Shown here: one piece after another, positions 31,701 to 39,702 of the stretch | Numbering within the stretch: the first letter of the stretch is position 1 | Layout: each line of letters starts with the position of its first letter | Source of the DNA: Lingula anatina | Taxonomy: Eukaryota; Brachiopoda; Lingulata; Lingulida; Lingulidae | NCBI RefSeq assembly: GCF_001039355.2 | Contig: NW_019774225.1 | Span: 433,546-479,058, forward strand | Direction: 5' to 3' | DNA: 45,513 nt | Program-made: the position numbers and the translations under genes | The notes under the pieces: generated by a model | What the model was told of the DNA's origin: nothing | Databases searched by the model: none | Seen by the model: only the letters and a program-made list of their open reading frames with translations

Positions 31701-32940
31701 CATTTAAGTCAAAAATATTATCGCGATTTAATAAATATTCTAATTTTCCCAGAACGGTATATTTATTTAAAAGGAGGCTAACTGAAATATAGTTTTATGA
31801 TTTGTTTGTGAAAATTGCCCATGTCACCCTGTTAGTTTGGAGGTCTAAGCTGGATCAAGTCCGTGTCAAAATTCCTGTGAAGCTGTGCGGGAAAAATTCT
31901 TCCTTTGTTTCACTAGCTCCTCGATAAACCTGGTATTCAGATTTTATCTCGTACCCCCAGGTCTGCGGGGGCTGCTCTTTGAAACTAACGCACAGGTAGA
32001 TTTTTACCTGAGATATATAGGATAGTGCAAGAGTGCGTTCGATACTCGCAAGACAAACTGTATGCCATTTAACCCTCTAATTAAGAGGTAAAGGAAGTTC
32101 CAGTTAGATGGATGATTAAGATAGGACTTGTAAAGGGAACAGGCATTGTTTACCTCAGTTTATAAAAAGCATGCAAGACGGGGTGTCAGCGGTTAAATAA
32201 AATAAATTGAATTTCACAAATAACATGGACCTCATATGCAATAATCAACAGAACCCTTAACTCATTCAAATGCAGTGTTTTATACAACTTGGGATAACCA
32301 TAATTAAATGCTTGTTAAAGAATTGACTAGACGGGAAATGGTTTTACACAGCTTCACGAGGATTTAGACCCCTCGGGTAACAGATTTGAATGAGTATAAA
32401 CTTTTATCAGAAGCCAGAATAGTCATCTTACAGGGAGACAATGCAGCTCAGTTTGACAGCTAAGCGCGCTCTGTTCTCCGGTGGCACGATTGTCGTCATC
32501 GGACCACGTGCCCACGTAGCTCATTAACTTCCAGGCCGAGCAAAAAGGACGTTTTTTAAGGCAAAAATTTACAAAATGAGCTTTTAATTTGTGTATTTGG
32601 ATAAAGGTATCGTTAGTTGGGCATGTTTTCTGAAGAATGTGTTCCGTTCAGGCCATTCTGACGGCATGACCATTGTCCTTTAAAGCTTTTTATATTCTGA
32701 TATTGAAATTTTGCCATTATTGATCGCTGTCAATCGATTTCCATTTGGGAAATATTTTTTCGAAAATTCTTTTTTTTTAATTTAACCATATTGTACATTT
32801 TTTATTTTGCCTCAGGTCCATCTAAGTGTCCAACCAACGGGGAACTTCGAATTGCGCTTCAGAATGCACGTGAAGAAAACGCGTTTTTACGAGACCAAAA
32901 CAGAGAGCTGACGGCCAAACTCCGCCCACAATGTCAATAA
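16570..32940 (+). CDS. Ankyrin-TIR-coiled-coil protein, eleven coding exons (~514 aa)
   Basis: Exons: 16570-16650, 19166-19264, 19556-19654, 21970-22068, 22632-22730, 23171-23269, 23507-23596, 24004-24208, 24658-24802, 25331-25734, 32816-32940. All junctions are GT..AG with matching phases (0 up to exon 8, then 1, 2, 1). Order in the protein: 27-residue N-terminus, ankyrin repeats 1-5 (28-192), degenerate sixth repeat (193-222), unrecognised helical region (223-338), TIR domain (about 342-465), short coiled coil (474-514). No signal peptide or transmembrane segment is seen, so it should be cytosolic. TIR domains either assemble signalling complexes or cleave NAD+; both are possible here. A leader splice acceptor at 16537 suggests an upstream non-coding exon. 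Poly-A candidate: AATAAA at 33323. I do not recognise a named orthologue. Confidence 0.85.
17270..18410 (-). pseudogene. DIRS-like retrotransposon reverse transcriptase relic
   Basis: Read on the minus strand from about 18410, there is a degenerate CCHC knuckle (GQYGHWREIC; the first cysteines are lost), then VKGRLKRN, then the RT core. WKGKVQFEDANEALKY and KFQFDLKDGYHYIDI (17679-17876) are followed by a YRDD box in place of the usual YLDD (about 17566-17577) and KSGFVVNEFES..RKPTQKLNLLG (about 17405-17515). This motif series is characteristic of DIRS-type RTs. Several frameshifts and in-frame stops break it, so it is dead. It sits in intron 1 of the ANK-TIR gene in antisense. No tyrosine recombinase or terminal repeats were found. 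Confidence 0.75.
18447..18500. repeat. (TA)n microsatellite
   Basis: About 27 uninterrupted TA units, inside the retrotransposon relic in intron 1 of the ANK-TIR gene. It produces the Ile-Tyr repeat ORFs seen on both strands. Confidence 0.95.
18631..18879 (-). pseudogene. Possible gag fragment upstream of the DIRS-like relic
   Basis: An 82-residue minus-strand frame with protein-like composition (LSRLEAKDACKAKFDRR, FKKAALSDICGLGKY), no simple repeats, and a position 5' of the knuckle-RT relic in the same orientation. It is therefore probably the remains of the element's gag region. No recognisable domain; a microsatellite separates it from the knuckle. Confidence 0.35.
19166..23596 (+). CDS. 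Ankyrin-repeat exons of the ANK-TIR gene (exons 2-7)
   Basis: Exons 2-6 (19166-19264, 19556-19654, 21970-22068, 22632-22730, 23171-23269) are each exactly 99 bp, phase 0 on both sides, and encode one 33-residue ankyrin repeat of the pattern TPLHLAA..GH..CVQLLLQHGADTS. The GCGGATACCAGT ending is identical in all five. Exon 7 (23507-23596, 30 codons) is a degenerate capping repeat (TPRMLAEEGEHAAVAKLL). Flanking intron sequence is also shared: GTGAGTGTAGA-type donor regions, and GTTTATAACTGAT and ATATTCTCAG before the acceptors of exons 4 and 6. The array therefore grew by duplication of exon plus intron. Repeat 4 (exon 5) is atypical in the first helix (LNCAAMSGYT). Confidence 0.9.
20495..20621 (-). 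pseudogene. Possible C-terminal exon of the intron-3 transposon gene
   Basis: On the minus strand after a CATCTAG acceptor-like site, 41 codons read VVEDFNLCLRAGQTKNLGKR...RSPYAERDWLV before TAG. Composition is clearly protein-like in an otherwise AT-rich stretch. It has the same orientation as the 152-codon ORF 750 bp upstream. Whether the two splice together is untested. Confidence 0.3.
21377..21835 (-). CDS. Unrecognised ORF in the intron-3 transposon (152 aa)
   Basis: It starts at ATG (21835) 16 bp inside the right arm of the inverted-repeat element and runs to a stop at 21377. Composition is protein-like, with MAKIEKKIEIKNIYLFGSF at the start, several cysteines (LCKKVCPAS, VTCGRF) and VDIDIKCIQITVG near the end. 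No DDE signature, zinc knuckle or helix-turn-helix is evident to me. Its position next to one terminus, reading inward, is typical of a transposon-borne gene, so it may be the N-terminus of a decayed or novel transposase or an accessory protein. A frame continuing beyond 21377 on the minus strand is closed by stops. Confidence 0.45.
   Translation of the reverse strand: MAKIEKKIEIKNIYLFGSFRKLHIVECGDIRVVPNGSCLYLSRKLTTVVWLSVIVKEGPKILCKKVCPASVTDVLGHFLDCFLSEMKISTATLVTCGRFQKGAKIGSELNVRMPVTTVVDIDIKCIQITVGNEHQKMQAQLNSPRTSKYRAH
22811..23040. repeat. Near-perfect 115-bp tandem duplication in intron 5
   Basis: ATATCGAACGAGGTTCACAT starts at 22811 and again at 22926; the following sequence is almost identical to the end of each unit (…CCTGTACATAC). 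The high identity implies a very recent event or an assembly stutter. Confidence 0.9.
24004..24802 (+). CDS. Linker-domain exons 8-9 of the ANK-TIR gene, with alternative stop
   Basis: Exon 8 (24004-24208) follows a TATGTACAG acceptor and ends phase 1 at GTAAGTAA. Exon 9 (24658-24802) follows CTTACAG. Together they encode about 116 residues (223-338), apparently all helical, with motifs LEHLAELLDPAEY, VQELKDWANKNNC and DFEELCRTL. A death-fold or CARD-like module would make sense between ankyrin and TIR domains, but I do not see a recognisable signature. If the donor GTAAAAGT at 24803 is used, the frame continues into the TIR exon; if not, it terminates at TAA 24804-24806, giving a protein without TIR. 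AATAAA at 25014 would polyadenylate that form. Confidence 0.75.
25014..25019 (+). terminator. Intronic poly-A signal for a TIR-less isoform
   Basis: AATAAA about 210 bp past the in-frame TAA at 24804-24806 and before the TIR exon. It would allow a short ANK-linker transcript. This is inference from position only. Confidence 0.4.
25331..25734 (+). CDS. TIR-domain exon (exon 10) of the ANK-TIR gene
   Basis: The exon follows acceptor CACTCCACAG and ends phase 1 at AAAG|GTACTT. Box 1 is YDAFIAHS (347-354); box 2 is RRDFHPGRS (379-387), matching the RDxxPG BB-loop consensus; then VVFLSKSFMESPWCAKE. The glutamate of WCxxE (E419) lies where NAD+-cleaving TIR domains have their catalytic glutamate, but signalling-only TLR TIRs also keep a glutamate there, so activity cannot be decided. 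The C-terminal box 3 (FW) is not evident. Read alone, the exon has an in-frame ATG at 25338 and runs to a stop after VSIFR in the intron, which is why it looks like a free-standing 140-residue TIR protein. Confidence 0.95.
25764..25798. repeat. (GT)n microsatellite at the start of intron 10
   Basis: About 17 GT units begin 30 bp after the TIR exon donor. Length polymorphism this close to a weak donor (GTACTT) could influence splicing, but that is speculation. Confidence 0.9.
26426..26688. mobile_element. Palindromic MITE with GGGCCCAG ends
   Basis: GGGCCCAGTTTTATAAAGG at 26426-26444 and the following GACGTTTAGCACTAACCAGTG are mirrored at 26650-26688. The interior holds further CCAGTG, TTAACTGG and GGTTA inverted motifs, so the whole 263 bp can fold back. 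It lies in intron 10 of the ANK-TIR gene. No coding capacity. Confidence 0.7.
27567..28077. repeat. Left arm of a large inverted repeat (intron 10)
   Basis: 27567-27775 (with CATCTAACTGGAACTTCC and ATCGAACGCA) and 27800-28077 (hAT-like ends CAGAGGTGGATCCAGG and GGTTACGCCCCTG) recur in inverse order and orientation at 31545-32195. Identity is roughly 75-85% by eye. The 27800-28077 part on its own looks like a hAT-type MITE. A related end, GGGCGTAACTAG, lies near 27374. Confidence 0.6.
28078..29232. other. Intron 10 sequence without recognisable feature
   Basis: AT-rich, with stops in all frames. The right-hand part (about 28950-29230) is probably 5' sequence of the Tc1-like relic, but I could not find its left inverted repeat. 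Upstream in the same intron, 25800-26420 and 26690-27560 also hold nothing I can support, apart from a GC-richer patch at about 26930-27150 and a poly-A run near 27258. Confidence 0.5.
29233..30228 (+). pseudogene. Tc1-like transposase with in-frame stops
   Basis: A single reading frame (29233-29601, 29638-29832 and 29836-30228 are all in the same frame) is interrupted by three stop codons but no frameshift. It has an N-terminal helix-turn-helix (ISIQLNCSVRTVQRVWSRY), the GRPR hook (MGRPRKTT), then FSDECRF, HQDDNALCH and WPAQSPGANIKEYVW. The D34E spacing from HQDDN to KEYVW is intact. The transposase would cut and paste its own element, but the stops make it inactive. A candidate right terminus (ACACTGGACAAAAGAAGTGT, minus strand) lies near 30380-30400; the left inverted repeat was not found. 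It lies in intron 10 of the ANK-TIR gene. Confidence 0.9.
30780..31260 (+). pseudogene. Decayed non-LTR retrotransposon RT fragment
   Basis: The fragment KHVADQGKRALFAT (about 30920-30960), then ILNYAWRF and DFLKRMLGVKK (to about 31110), matches the order of the RT C-terminal region found in better condition at 35384-35695 (AIDQGRKAMFA, PILNYGSEVWGF). Stops and frameshifts are frequent. Sense orientation in intron 10 of the ANK-TIR gene. Confidence 0.55.
31545..32195. repeat. Right arm of the large inverted repeat (intron 10)
   Basis: Inverse copy of 27567-28077, beginning with AGGGGCGTAACCAGACC at 31545. The two arms enclose 3.5 kb containing a Tc1-like pseudogene and a non-LTR relic. A transcript across intron 10 could fold into a long stem here. 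Confidence 0.6.
32196..32815. other. End of intron 10, no recognisable feature
   Basis: Between the right inverted-repeat arm and the coiled-coil exon. AT-rich except for a patch at about 32440-32530 with ACCACGTG. A poly-pyrimidine tract and TTTTGCCTCAG precede exon 11. Confidence 0.5.
32816..32940 (+). CDS. C-terminal coiled-coil exon (exon 11), first copy
   Basis: Acceptor TTTTGCCTCAG, entry phase 1 matching the TIR exon donor, 41 codons to TAA. The residues (GELRIALQNAREENAFLRD and following) form a short heptad-type helix, typical of a dimerisation tail. It lies 7 kb downstream of the TIR exon across an intron full of transposon debris. The assignment rests on phase, a strong acceptor and absence of a better candidate. 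A near-identical second copy lies at 33478-33602. Confidence 0.7.
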
Positions 32941-33477
32941 TGCATGCATTCTGGTGTCTTTCCATCAAGTTTTACAGGCCTTCTCCTCTCGTTAAAAAGA
33001 ATACAGAAAAACTGTTGATTATATGAGTAATTTGTTAACACGAGCAGGTGTTAATCTGTTAAACTGATTGCATTCAGCTAAAATTCCCGCCACGAAGTTG
33101 GAACGCGGGTTTGGGAGAGAATTTTATTTACATGGATATCAGATCAGAACAAATATACTAACGATATTATGTGAATGTAATTATATCTCTAATTCAATTT
33201 TGACTGCTTGACTTGCTGATACTGTGAAAAAGAAAAATTGTTTTCTTTATTTTTATTTATTTATTTATTCTGTGTGTGTGTGAGTGTGTGTGTGTGTGTG
33301 TGTGTGTTTTTGCTCACAGATTATAATAAATAAAATATATATCTATCTAGGTATGAGTTCAAAAAGCGCAGTCCAGTTTACGATAGGTTTGAAGGAAATT
33401 ACAAAAGTTCGATATTTTTAAGTTACGGTAATGTGCCATGAATTTCGAACAGTANTACATTTTTTATTTTGCCTCAG

Positions 33478-33602
33478 GTCCATCTAAGTGTCCAACCAAC
33501 GGGGAACTTCGAATTGCGCTTCAGAATGCACGTGAAGAAAACGCGTTTTTACGAGACCAAAACAGAGAGCTGACGGCCAAACTCCGCCCACAATGTCAAT
33601 AA
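33478..33602 (+). CDS. Second copy of the coiled-coil exon
   Basis: It is identical in coding sequence to the exon at 32816-32940, with the same acceptor and stop. It sits in a 632-bp duplicated block that begins right after the single N at 33455. Most likely it is the other haplotype or an unmerged contig end; if real, it would be a redundant alternative last exon. Confidence 0.5.
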
Positions 33603-34087
33603 TGCATGCATTCTGGTGTCTTTCCATCAAGTTTTACAGGCCTTCTCCTCTCGTTAAAAAGAATACAGAAAAACTGTTGATTATATGAGTAATTTGTTAA
33701 CACGAGCAGGTGTTAATCTGTTAAACTGATTGCATTCAGCTAAAATTCCCGCCACGAAGTTGGAACGCGGCTTTGGGAGAGAATTTTATTTACATGGATA
33801 TCAGATCAGAACAAATATACTAACGATATTATGTGAATGTAATTATATCTCTAATTCAATTTTGACTGCTTGACTTGCTGATACTGTGAAAAAGAAAAAT
33901 TGTTTTCTTTATTTTTATTTATTTATTTATTCTGTGTGTGTGTGAGTGTGTGTGTGTGTGTGTGTGTGTTTTTGCTCACAGATTATAATAAATAAAATAT
34001 ATATCTATCTAGGTATGAGTTCAAAAAGCGCAGTCCAGTTTACGATAGGTTTGAAGGAAATTACAAAAGTTCGATATTTTTAAGTTA

Positions 34088-34700
34088 TGTCAAGGATTAG
34101 AATTTTATGATGTCTGATAACTGGTACTTTACAAAGAAGTCTAAACTATAGGCCTACTCAACAATATCCTAGTAGCATAGGAAATTTGGCTAGCGGCGTG
34201 ATTGTAGCTTCTACCCCGGTAAAAGCGACAAGGCGGATCCCGAAATACATCGAAACGCAAAAAGTAACTTTTTTCATTTTTCTTTTTTCATTTTGTCTTT
34301 ATTGTTTTTATTGTAATAGACAATACAACGCACAAATACATAAACGTCACAAACGCACAATACTCATTACAATAGCACAGTCCAAATTATGAGACATAAT
34401 TAGACTACACTAAACATTACAATGTATAAATACATAAACGTTACAAACACACCAATCATTACAGTAGCACAACCTAGGTCGTGAAACACACATTACTATA
34501 TTACCATCCAGTCCTTAACAGTAACTACCAATAGAAGTAGTAGTTTATTTACCGTGACATTCTTGTCATAGGTACGGTACAACAATTTACAGCATAATAA
34601 TGTTAATCACAATAAAATAAATAAATGAGAATGAAGATAATACAATACCAGTACGTCAATTATAATGTTTAAATCTTTCGTATATACGTAGTTCTTAACA
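34088..34700. other. Unassigned AT-rich sequence
   Basis: It contains a partly repeated segment (ACAATACAACGCACAAATACATAAACGTCAC near 34322 and a related AATGTATAAATACATAAACGTTAC near 34421). It probably belongs to the 3' end of the minus-strand non-LTR element that follows. No gene seen. Confidence 0.45.
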
Positions 34701-37060
34701 TGTAATTTCCCTGCGCTTGCAGGCCTCTAATAAAAATATCCTGAGATTTCTATTTTCTGTTAGGTTGTGACTTTTAAATAACAGTATCAATTTAAAAACC
34801 GAGGGCTTCTGCCAGTAAATTTTTTTCTAATATATTTGCTTCTCAAGTCACTATAATATGGGCAGATAATGTCAAAATGAAACTCGTCCTCTATATTATT
34901 TCGGTCACATAGTACACATTTTCTATCTTCTTTCGGAACACTGTGGTATCTCCTTTTTCAATCATGAGTTTATGATCTGACATTCTAAACTTACATATGG
35001 TTTGTCTAGTTTTGAAAGAGAGATTTTTTCCTGGACGGCCTTGTAGGTCGAAAATATCCGTCAAGGGTCTATACAGTAAACATTTAGATGATTTTTGTAT
35101 TGTTTCACGAATTTCTTGAATTAAATTTCCCTTAAACGTGTTTCAAAGTCTTTGAGAAAATAAGATTCATCTGGTACATTTTGATCCTCCCAGACATCTG
35201 ATAGTCCGAGATGTGTTAACATGCTTTTTACCTTGGTTGCCCAGTTATCGAACTCAATACACGAAGGAAGTAGATTATAATAGACCCCCCCTTAAAATAC
35301 AATTTTGTGTTCTTAATAACCTAGTCCAATATCTCACTATTTTAACCATCGTATGGTATTTTAATGACAATCGCCCTAATTCGTTATAGACAGCAGCTGA
35401 CACGGCTTTGGTACTGACCCAAGGTCGTTTTACAATATTGCAAATGTACTTTTTCAATGTCTGATGAATTTTGGAACCCCCAGACCTCACTTCCGTAATT
35501 TAAGATTGGTAACAAATAGCTATCAAAGAGAAAAAGTTCAGTATCTACATTAAAGAATGAGTTTCTACTGATATTTCCTTTTGCAAACATTGCTTTTCTT
35601 CCCTGGTCTATAGCTTTTTGCGTGGTAAGAAACTTTCCATTGGAACTTAAAAGTAGCTCTAGATAAGGAAAACTATTAGTTGTTTCAATTTTCATCCCCT
35701 TATAGTACCACGATTCATTTTCATGAATTTTCCCCGTTTTTTTAAAATCACTATTTTAGTTTTACTAACATTCACCGGTTTTTAGAGTTTAATCTGGAAT
35801 AAAATTCCAGGCAACGGTTAAAACTTGTCCAATTTGGTTCAGTTTTGTTGTAGGTCGCAACCTAAAATTGTTCCTAAGGTGCCCCCTATCAAATGATGCT
35901 CAAGTGGTTCCCAGAGTATTTCTTTACTTGATCTGGTTCAGGTTTTTATTGATGACTTCCATCAGTGTTTGGGCACCAATGTGGTATCCACTCCAATAGT
36001 CACGCTGACAATGACCCTAGTCACTTAAGAAGTGGCACACGCCTTGTCGTAGACCTCTTCAGGATGTCTGTAAACTCTGTTTTGACCAGTTTGGCGGTAC
36101 GGGTGAAATCTGACCTCAATAAAGAAAGCCACGCGGTTCCAGTGTTCTACCCAGAAACGATCATGGTCCTAAATTCATTAGAAAAACTGACTACACTGTT
36201 TTGCTGTTTACAGTGGCTTCCTCAGAGGTCGCCTGATGTCCTAACCTGCTGAAACCATTTTGGTCTTCGCTAAGAGCCCTGAAAAACGCGTTTTGGTGAC
36301 AATTTGCTCCTCATTCAAAACGGACTGGGTGGATTTGGTTTAATTGCAGCAACATATCCTGAAGGACAGTGAGTCCTGTACCCTGGTGGTAAGATGTCGA
36401 TACATTGGGCGTGGTCTCTGTGTAGGTGCATCAGTCTGGGCATAAATCTATAAAACTGTTCAGACCATTCCGTTTATCACAATAATCTGTCTGGCAATGG
36501 CTGTCTTTTTCGCGCCATTCTGGCACAGCTTAACAATTTTATAAAATACTGCTTAACTCATTTTACGCACTGCAAGACCGACCGCTTGCATGCAAAATTT
36601 CAGTTTTTTCGATACAGTAGTTGCCGACATATGGATACTTTTTTGACAGAACCATGCTTCATCAAAGCCAAGCGTTGACCAGCCCAAAGGAGCACTAGCC
36701 AATTAAAACACTGCATATTACACAATGCAGCAGTGCAACAGACTTGGTAGTCAGTAAATTGGTAGCGACACACCTGACTTTATACTTCTCCAGTCAGATA
36801 TCTTATGAGTTGTTTTTTTTTTAAAGAACTAATTTTTCCCTAGGTATACCTTAAAAAGTGAAATCATCCATATTAAATGTCAAGTCTGTAGTTCTGGAAA
36901 ACCCGAGTCTGTTCTCAGATCTGTATAATCTGGCTTGTTTATTTCTTCTTGATTCGTATTTTTGGGTTCTGTAAACAACGTCTCAAAATGTTTCAAAAAA
37001 CCACCCACAGTTAAATTGTGCTTGGTTTTACAGTTGTCGTAAATCTTTTTAAGAATTCAG
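34700..37060 (-). pseudogene. Non-LTR retrotransposon ORF2 relic
   Basis: Reading on the minus strand from 37060: TVGGFLKHFETLFTEP (linker before RT, about 36960-37010), interruption, then VNVSKTKIVIFKK (about 35730-35770), TTNSFPYLELLLSSNGKF and LPILNYGSEVWGFQNSSDIEKVHLQYCK (35384-35695), a frameshift near 35430, then VSAAVYNELGRLSLKYH (35275-35430). The C-terminal region ends with CVLCDRNNIEDEFHFDIIC (about 34870-34930). This order (RT thumb, then Cys-His tail) fits a Jockey/CR1-type LINE. It contains stops, frameshifts and a Tc1-like insertion at 35830-36545, and most of the RT catalytic core is missing. Confidence 0.75.
35830..36545 (-). pseudogene. Decayed Tc1-like transposase nested in the LINE relic
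   Basis: On the minus strand: IVKLCQNGAKKTAIARQI (helix-turn-helix, about 36490-36540), PRPMYRHLTTRVQD (degenerate hook), then RFHPYRQTGQNRVYRHPEEV and DKACAT (about 36030-36110), matching the order of Tc1 transposases. The first catalytic Asp motif (FSDE-type) is lost and stops are frequent. It interrupts the LINE reading frame between the linker and RT tail, so it inserted later or within the LINE. Confidence 0.6.
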
Positions 37061-38064
37061 TCGGATTCAGTAAAGGTATGGCGCACACGAGATCAGCACT
37101 GATGTATCACAAAAAGCACATTGCAAGGTACTTCATAGAAGATTACACAATGCAATGTAGCAGCAGGGGGGAGCATTCTTATATTTTACGTAACAGTTGT
37201 TTACAAGAGAGAAGATATTCCACACTATGCATGTTATTAAGCGCTGTACATTTGTACTTTACAATACGTATTATTCTGTATGTACCAGACAACATTTTAA
37301 CATACAAAAAATTTACAGACACTTACTTATGTACATACAACTACACAAATCTGTATATACGTAACCATTTCTGTCATATAACATTGCATTTTTCTACATC
37401 TAGAGATACAATGTATTTTTGTTATTGATTTTGTGTATATTCTTTAAATAAAGTTGAAGTTTTGGGATTGTTTTTTTTTTATTTCAGCACAAACCAGGTG
37501 TTTTTGTGGCGCATTAGCAACCCACCTTTAGTGATTACATTTTGATTATAGTTATATTTTCATTAAATATTTAATCAGTTAAACCTTGCCTCGTAATCCT
37601 CATCTTCTTCTGAGTGGAGTATCACGGTGACTCCCTTCCTCGTGTAAATATTAAGGTTTTTCGTTCCTCCGGTATTATAAAATAATATTTGCATTAATTT
37701 TTAATGATTTGTTGACATTAATTGATATGAAATACTTAACATCTTGGCTCCCATGAAACGCCTGCTTGTTCTCGCGTGCACGACTAGAAAACTTTCTTGC
37801 CCAGTTTTGGTTCTGATTGAAATATTTTTTATCGAATTGTTAATAAACCGACAAAATATTTACAAAAGCGAGGTAGCAGTTTGTTTGTTAAATAGGAATG
37901 GACGACGCACATGAAAATGTATAGAGAGTTGTTCAGTAATATTTTTGTTTACAGTAATATTTTTGTTTCCCATCCACTTATTATCACAGGTCCTTGCTAA
38001 CATTTAGCCCCGCAAACCACTTACCTCAACCACAACACGAATGTCACTTTTAATAAAGATGAAT

Positions 38065-38123
<59 letters not shown>

Positions 38124-38318
38124 TATTATTTTGCAGAAAGTAGACTTTCACAGNTATATATATATATATATATATTATTTTGCAGAAAGTAGACTTTCAC
38201 AGTAAAAGAATCTGTCATTACTCCACCCATAATGCCAAGACATTTATTTTACCTTCTTCCACACACATGCTGGGGTACATGTATACATTTTTATGGTTGA
38301 TCTTATTTTGAAATGACC
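37061..38318. other. AT-rich intergenic region with (TA)n and single N
   Basis: A 136-codon plus-strand frame (37018-37428) has a non-ATG start and low-complexity composition, so I do not call it; an AATAAA at 37446 follows it. A long (TA)n run lies at about 38067-38130. An N at 38154 is followed by a second copy of the 35-bp unit TTATTTTGCAGAAAGTAGAC (38127 and 38176), a likely assembly stutter. Confidence 0.6.
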
Positions 38319-39042
38319 CATGCCCTACCTCCAGAATAACGTCAAATGTCTTATTTCTTTACTTGAATCTGTTTTTAAATTGGTTTCTTTTACTAAATTC
38401 TTTTTTTTTTTTGACAAAATAGTTTGTAATATAGAGTATCGTATTAGACATGCTGAATGGTTCAGAAAAAGAACTAGTCTTGGAAACAGGTTGTATATAT
38501 TCTCTTGAAATGTTTTGTAAGTTAATTACTATCCTAACTTCAGATTTTAGCGCTCTCTTTCGGCGTACTTACTGTTTCACAGCGAGAGAAATCACAGTGC
38601 ACGAAGATTGACGTTTGTTTATATAACCTGCCAATCAAGCTGTTATTACTTGACAGCAACTATCAAAACTAATTGGATTTGATTGGCACCTTGTCAATCA
38701 AAGGATATAAAGTTTTGAGCTTTGCATGGTCTGAGAGTAGAATGTATTGAATGTGATTGACTTTTGTTTATATAACCCGTCAATCAAGCTGTTATTACTT
38801 GACAGCAGCCATCAAAACTAACTGAATATGATTGGCACCTTGTCAATCATAGGATGTGAATATTGGAATTTTACATGTTCGGGGAGAAATTATAGTAATA
38901 GTGTTTGAAGTTGGTTTATTAGACTGTCATTCATAGTCGTGTGAGCTTGACAGCTTCCATCAAAGTTGAATTAGCATGTTTGAATTTGATTCATACCTGT
39001 CTATAACAATACATGCCGTAACATTCTGGAGGTAGGGGGCAT
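38319..39042. mobile_element. 720-bp inverted-repeat element containing tandem repeats
   Basis: CATGCCCTACCTCCAGAAT at 38319-38337 is mirrored by ATTCTGGAGGTAGGGGGCAT at 39023-39042. Inside, three head-to-tail units of about 149 bp start at 38606, 38755 and about 38902. No transposase. A non-autonomous element or a foldback with an internal minisatellite. Confidence 0.55.
38606..39000 (+). repeat. Three tandem ~149-bp units with GTCAATCA inverted motifs
   Basis: Units 1 and 2 share TTTGTTTATATAACC, GTTATTACTTGACAGCA, ATCAAAACTAA and GATTGGCACCTTGTCAATCA; unit 3 is more diverged. Within each unit CAATCAAG and CTTGTCAATCA-type motifs form short inverted repeats. Confidence 0.75.
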
Positions 39043-39049
39043 TTTATTA

Positions 39050-39100
<51 letters not shown>

Positions 39101-39103
39101 TTG
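39043..39103. repeat. (ATT)n/(ATTT)n microsatellite
   Basis: A pure TTA run passing into TTTA units, directly abutting the right end of the 720-bp inverted-repeat element. Confidence 0.9.
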
Positions 39104-39702
39104 GTAGCGCGTTAAAAAACGTCGGGTTCTTTATTTCAACCGAGAGACTACATGAAAATTAACAACGTGAAGGAGTCCCGGGTTCTTTCACAGGCGTTTT
39201 TAATTGTACTAAAAATCATTTGTCATTACTTTTCTGGATATGTTGTAACATGAATTAACGTTGGTGTCGATGTTTGCTGCTCCATAATCCTTTCTTTGGT
39301 GCTCGTTCGAAATTGGAACTTCGTATTCGAACTGAACATATTATTTTAACCGTACTCATGTTCTTTTACACCCAATGAATACGTTTGTATTATTTTTTTA
39401 AAAACAAATGGTAGTAAACAAAAAACCTTGTCATTTTTTTCATGAGCTACGGAGAGAAAATTGTCGAGATAATGATGTTAGAGGTCAGGTAAAATTAAAT
39501 CCTACCGGTTTTGTTCGTTCCTTATAAAGGGCCGGGGCAATAAGTAGCCCATCGCCGTAAATTGACAGGAGCGTGCGTGAAAACTGTTGTTTTAAAATAA
39601 ACTTCACGGTTAAAACTGCCAAATTAAATTTGAAAACAATTTTATGCAAAGCGTTAACAATCTTTCGAGCTTTAATCTGCGATGTATTGCTAGTACTTCA
39701 AA
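39104..39702. other. Unassigned intergenic sequence
   Basis: No ORF, repeat or splice-supported exon that I can recognise. Confidence 0.5.

Larger units (their letters stand above)
32794..34087. repeat. 632-bp direct duplication flanking a single N
   Basis: 32794-33425 and 33456-34087 are almost identical, including the coiled-coil exon and the (GT)n run. I saw one substitution (GGGTTTGGG versus GGCTTTGGG, near 33110 and 33770). The offset is exactly 662. The second copy begins at the base after N 33455. Confidence 0.95.

Noticed and set aside
37018-37428. 136-codon plus-strand ORF
   Set aside because: Non-ATG start, AT-driven low-complexity composition, and overlap with the minus-strand LINE relic. 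The AATAAA after it is not enough.
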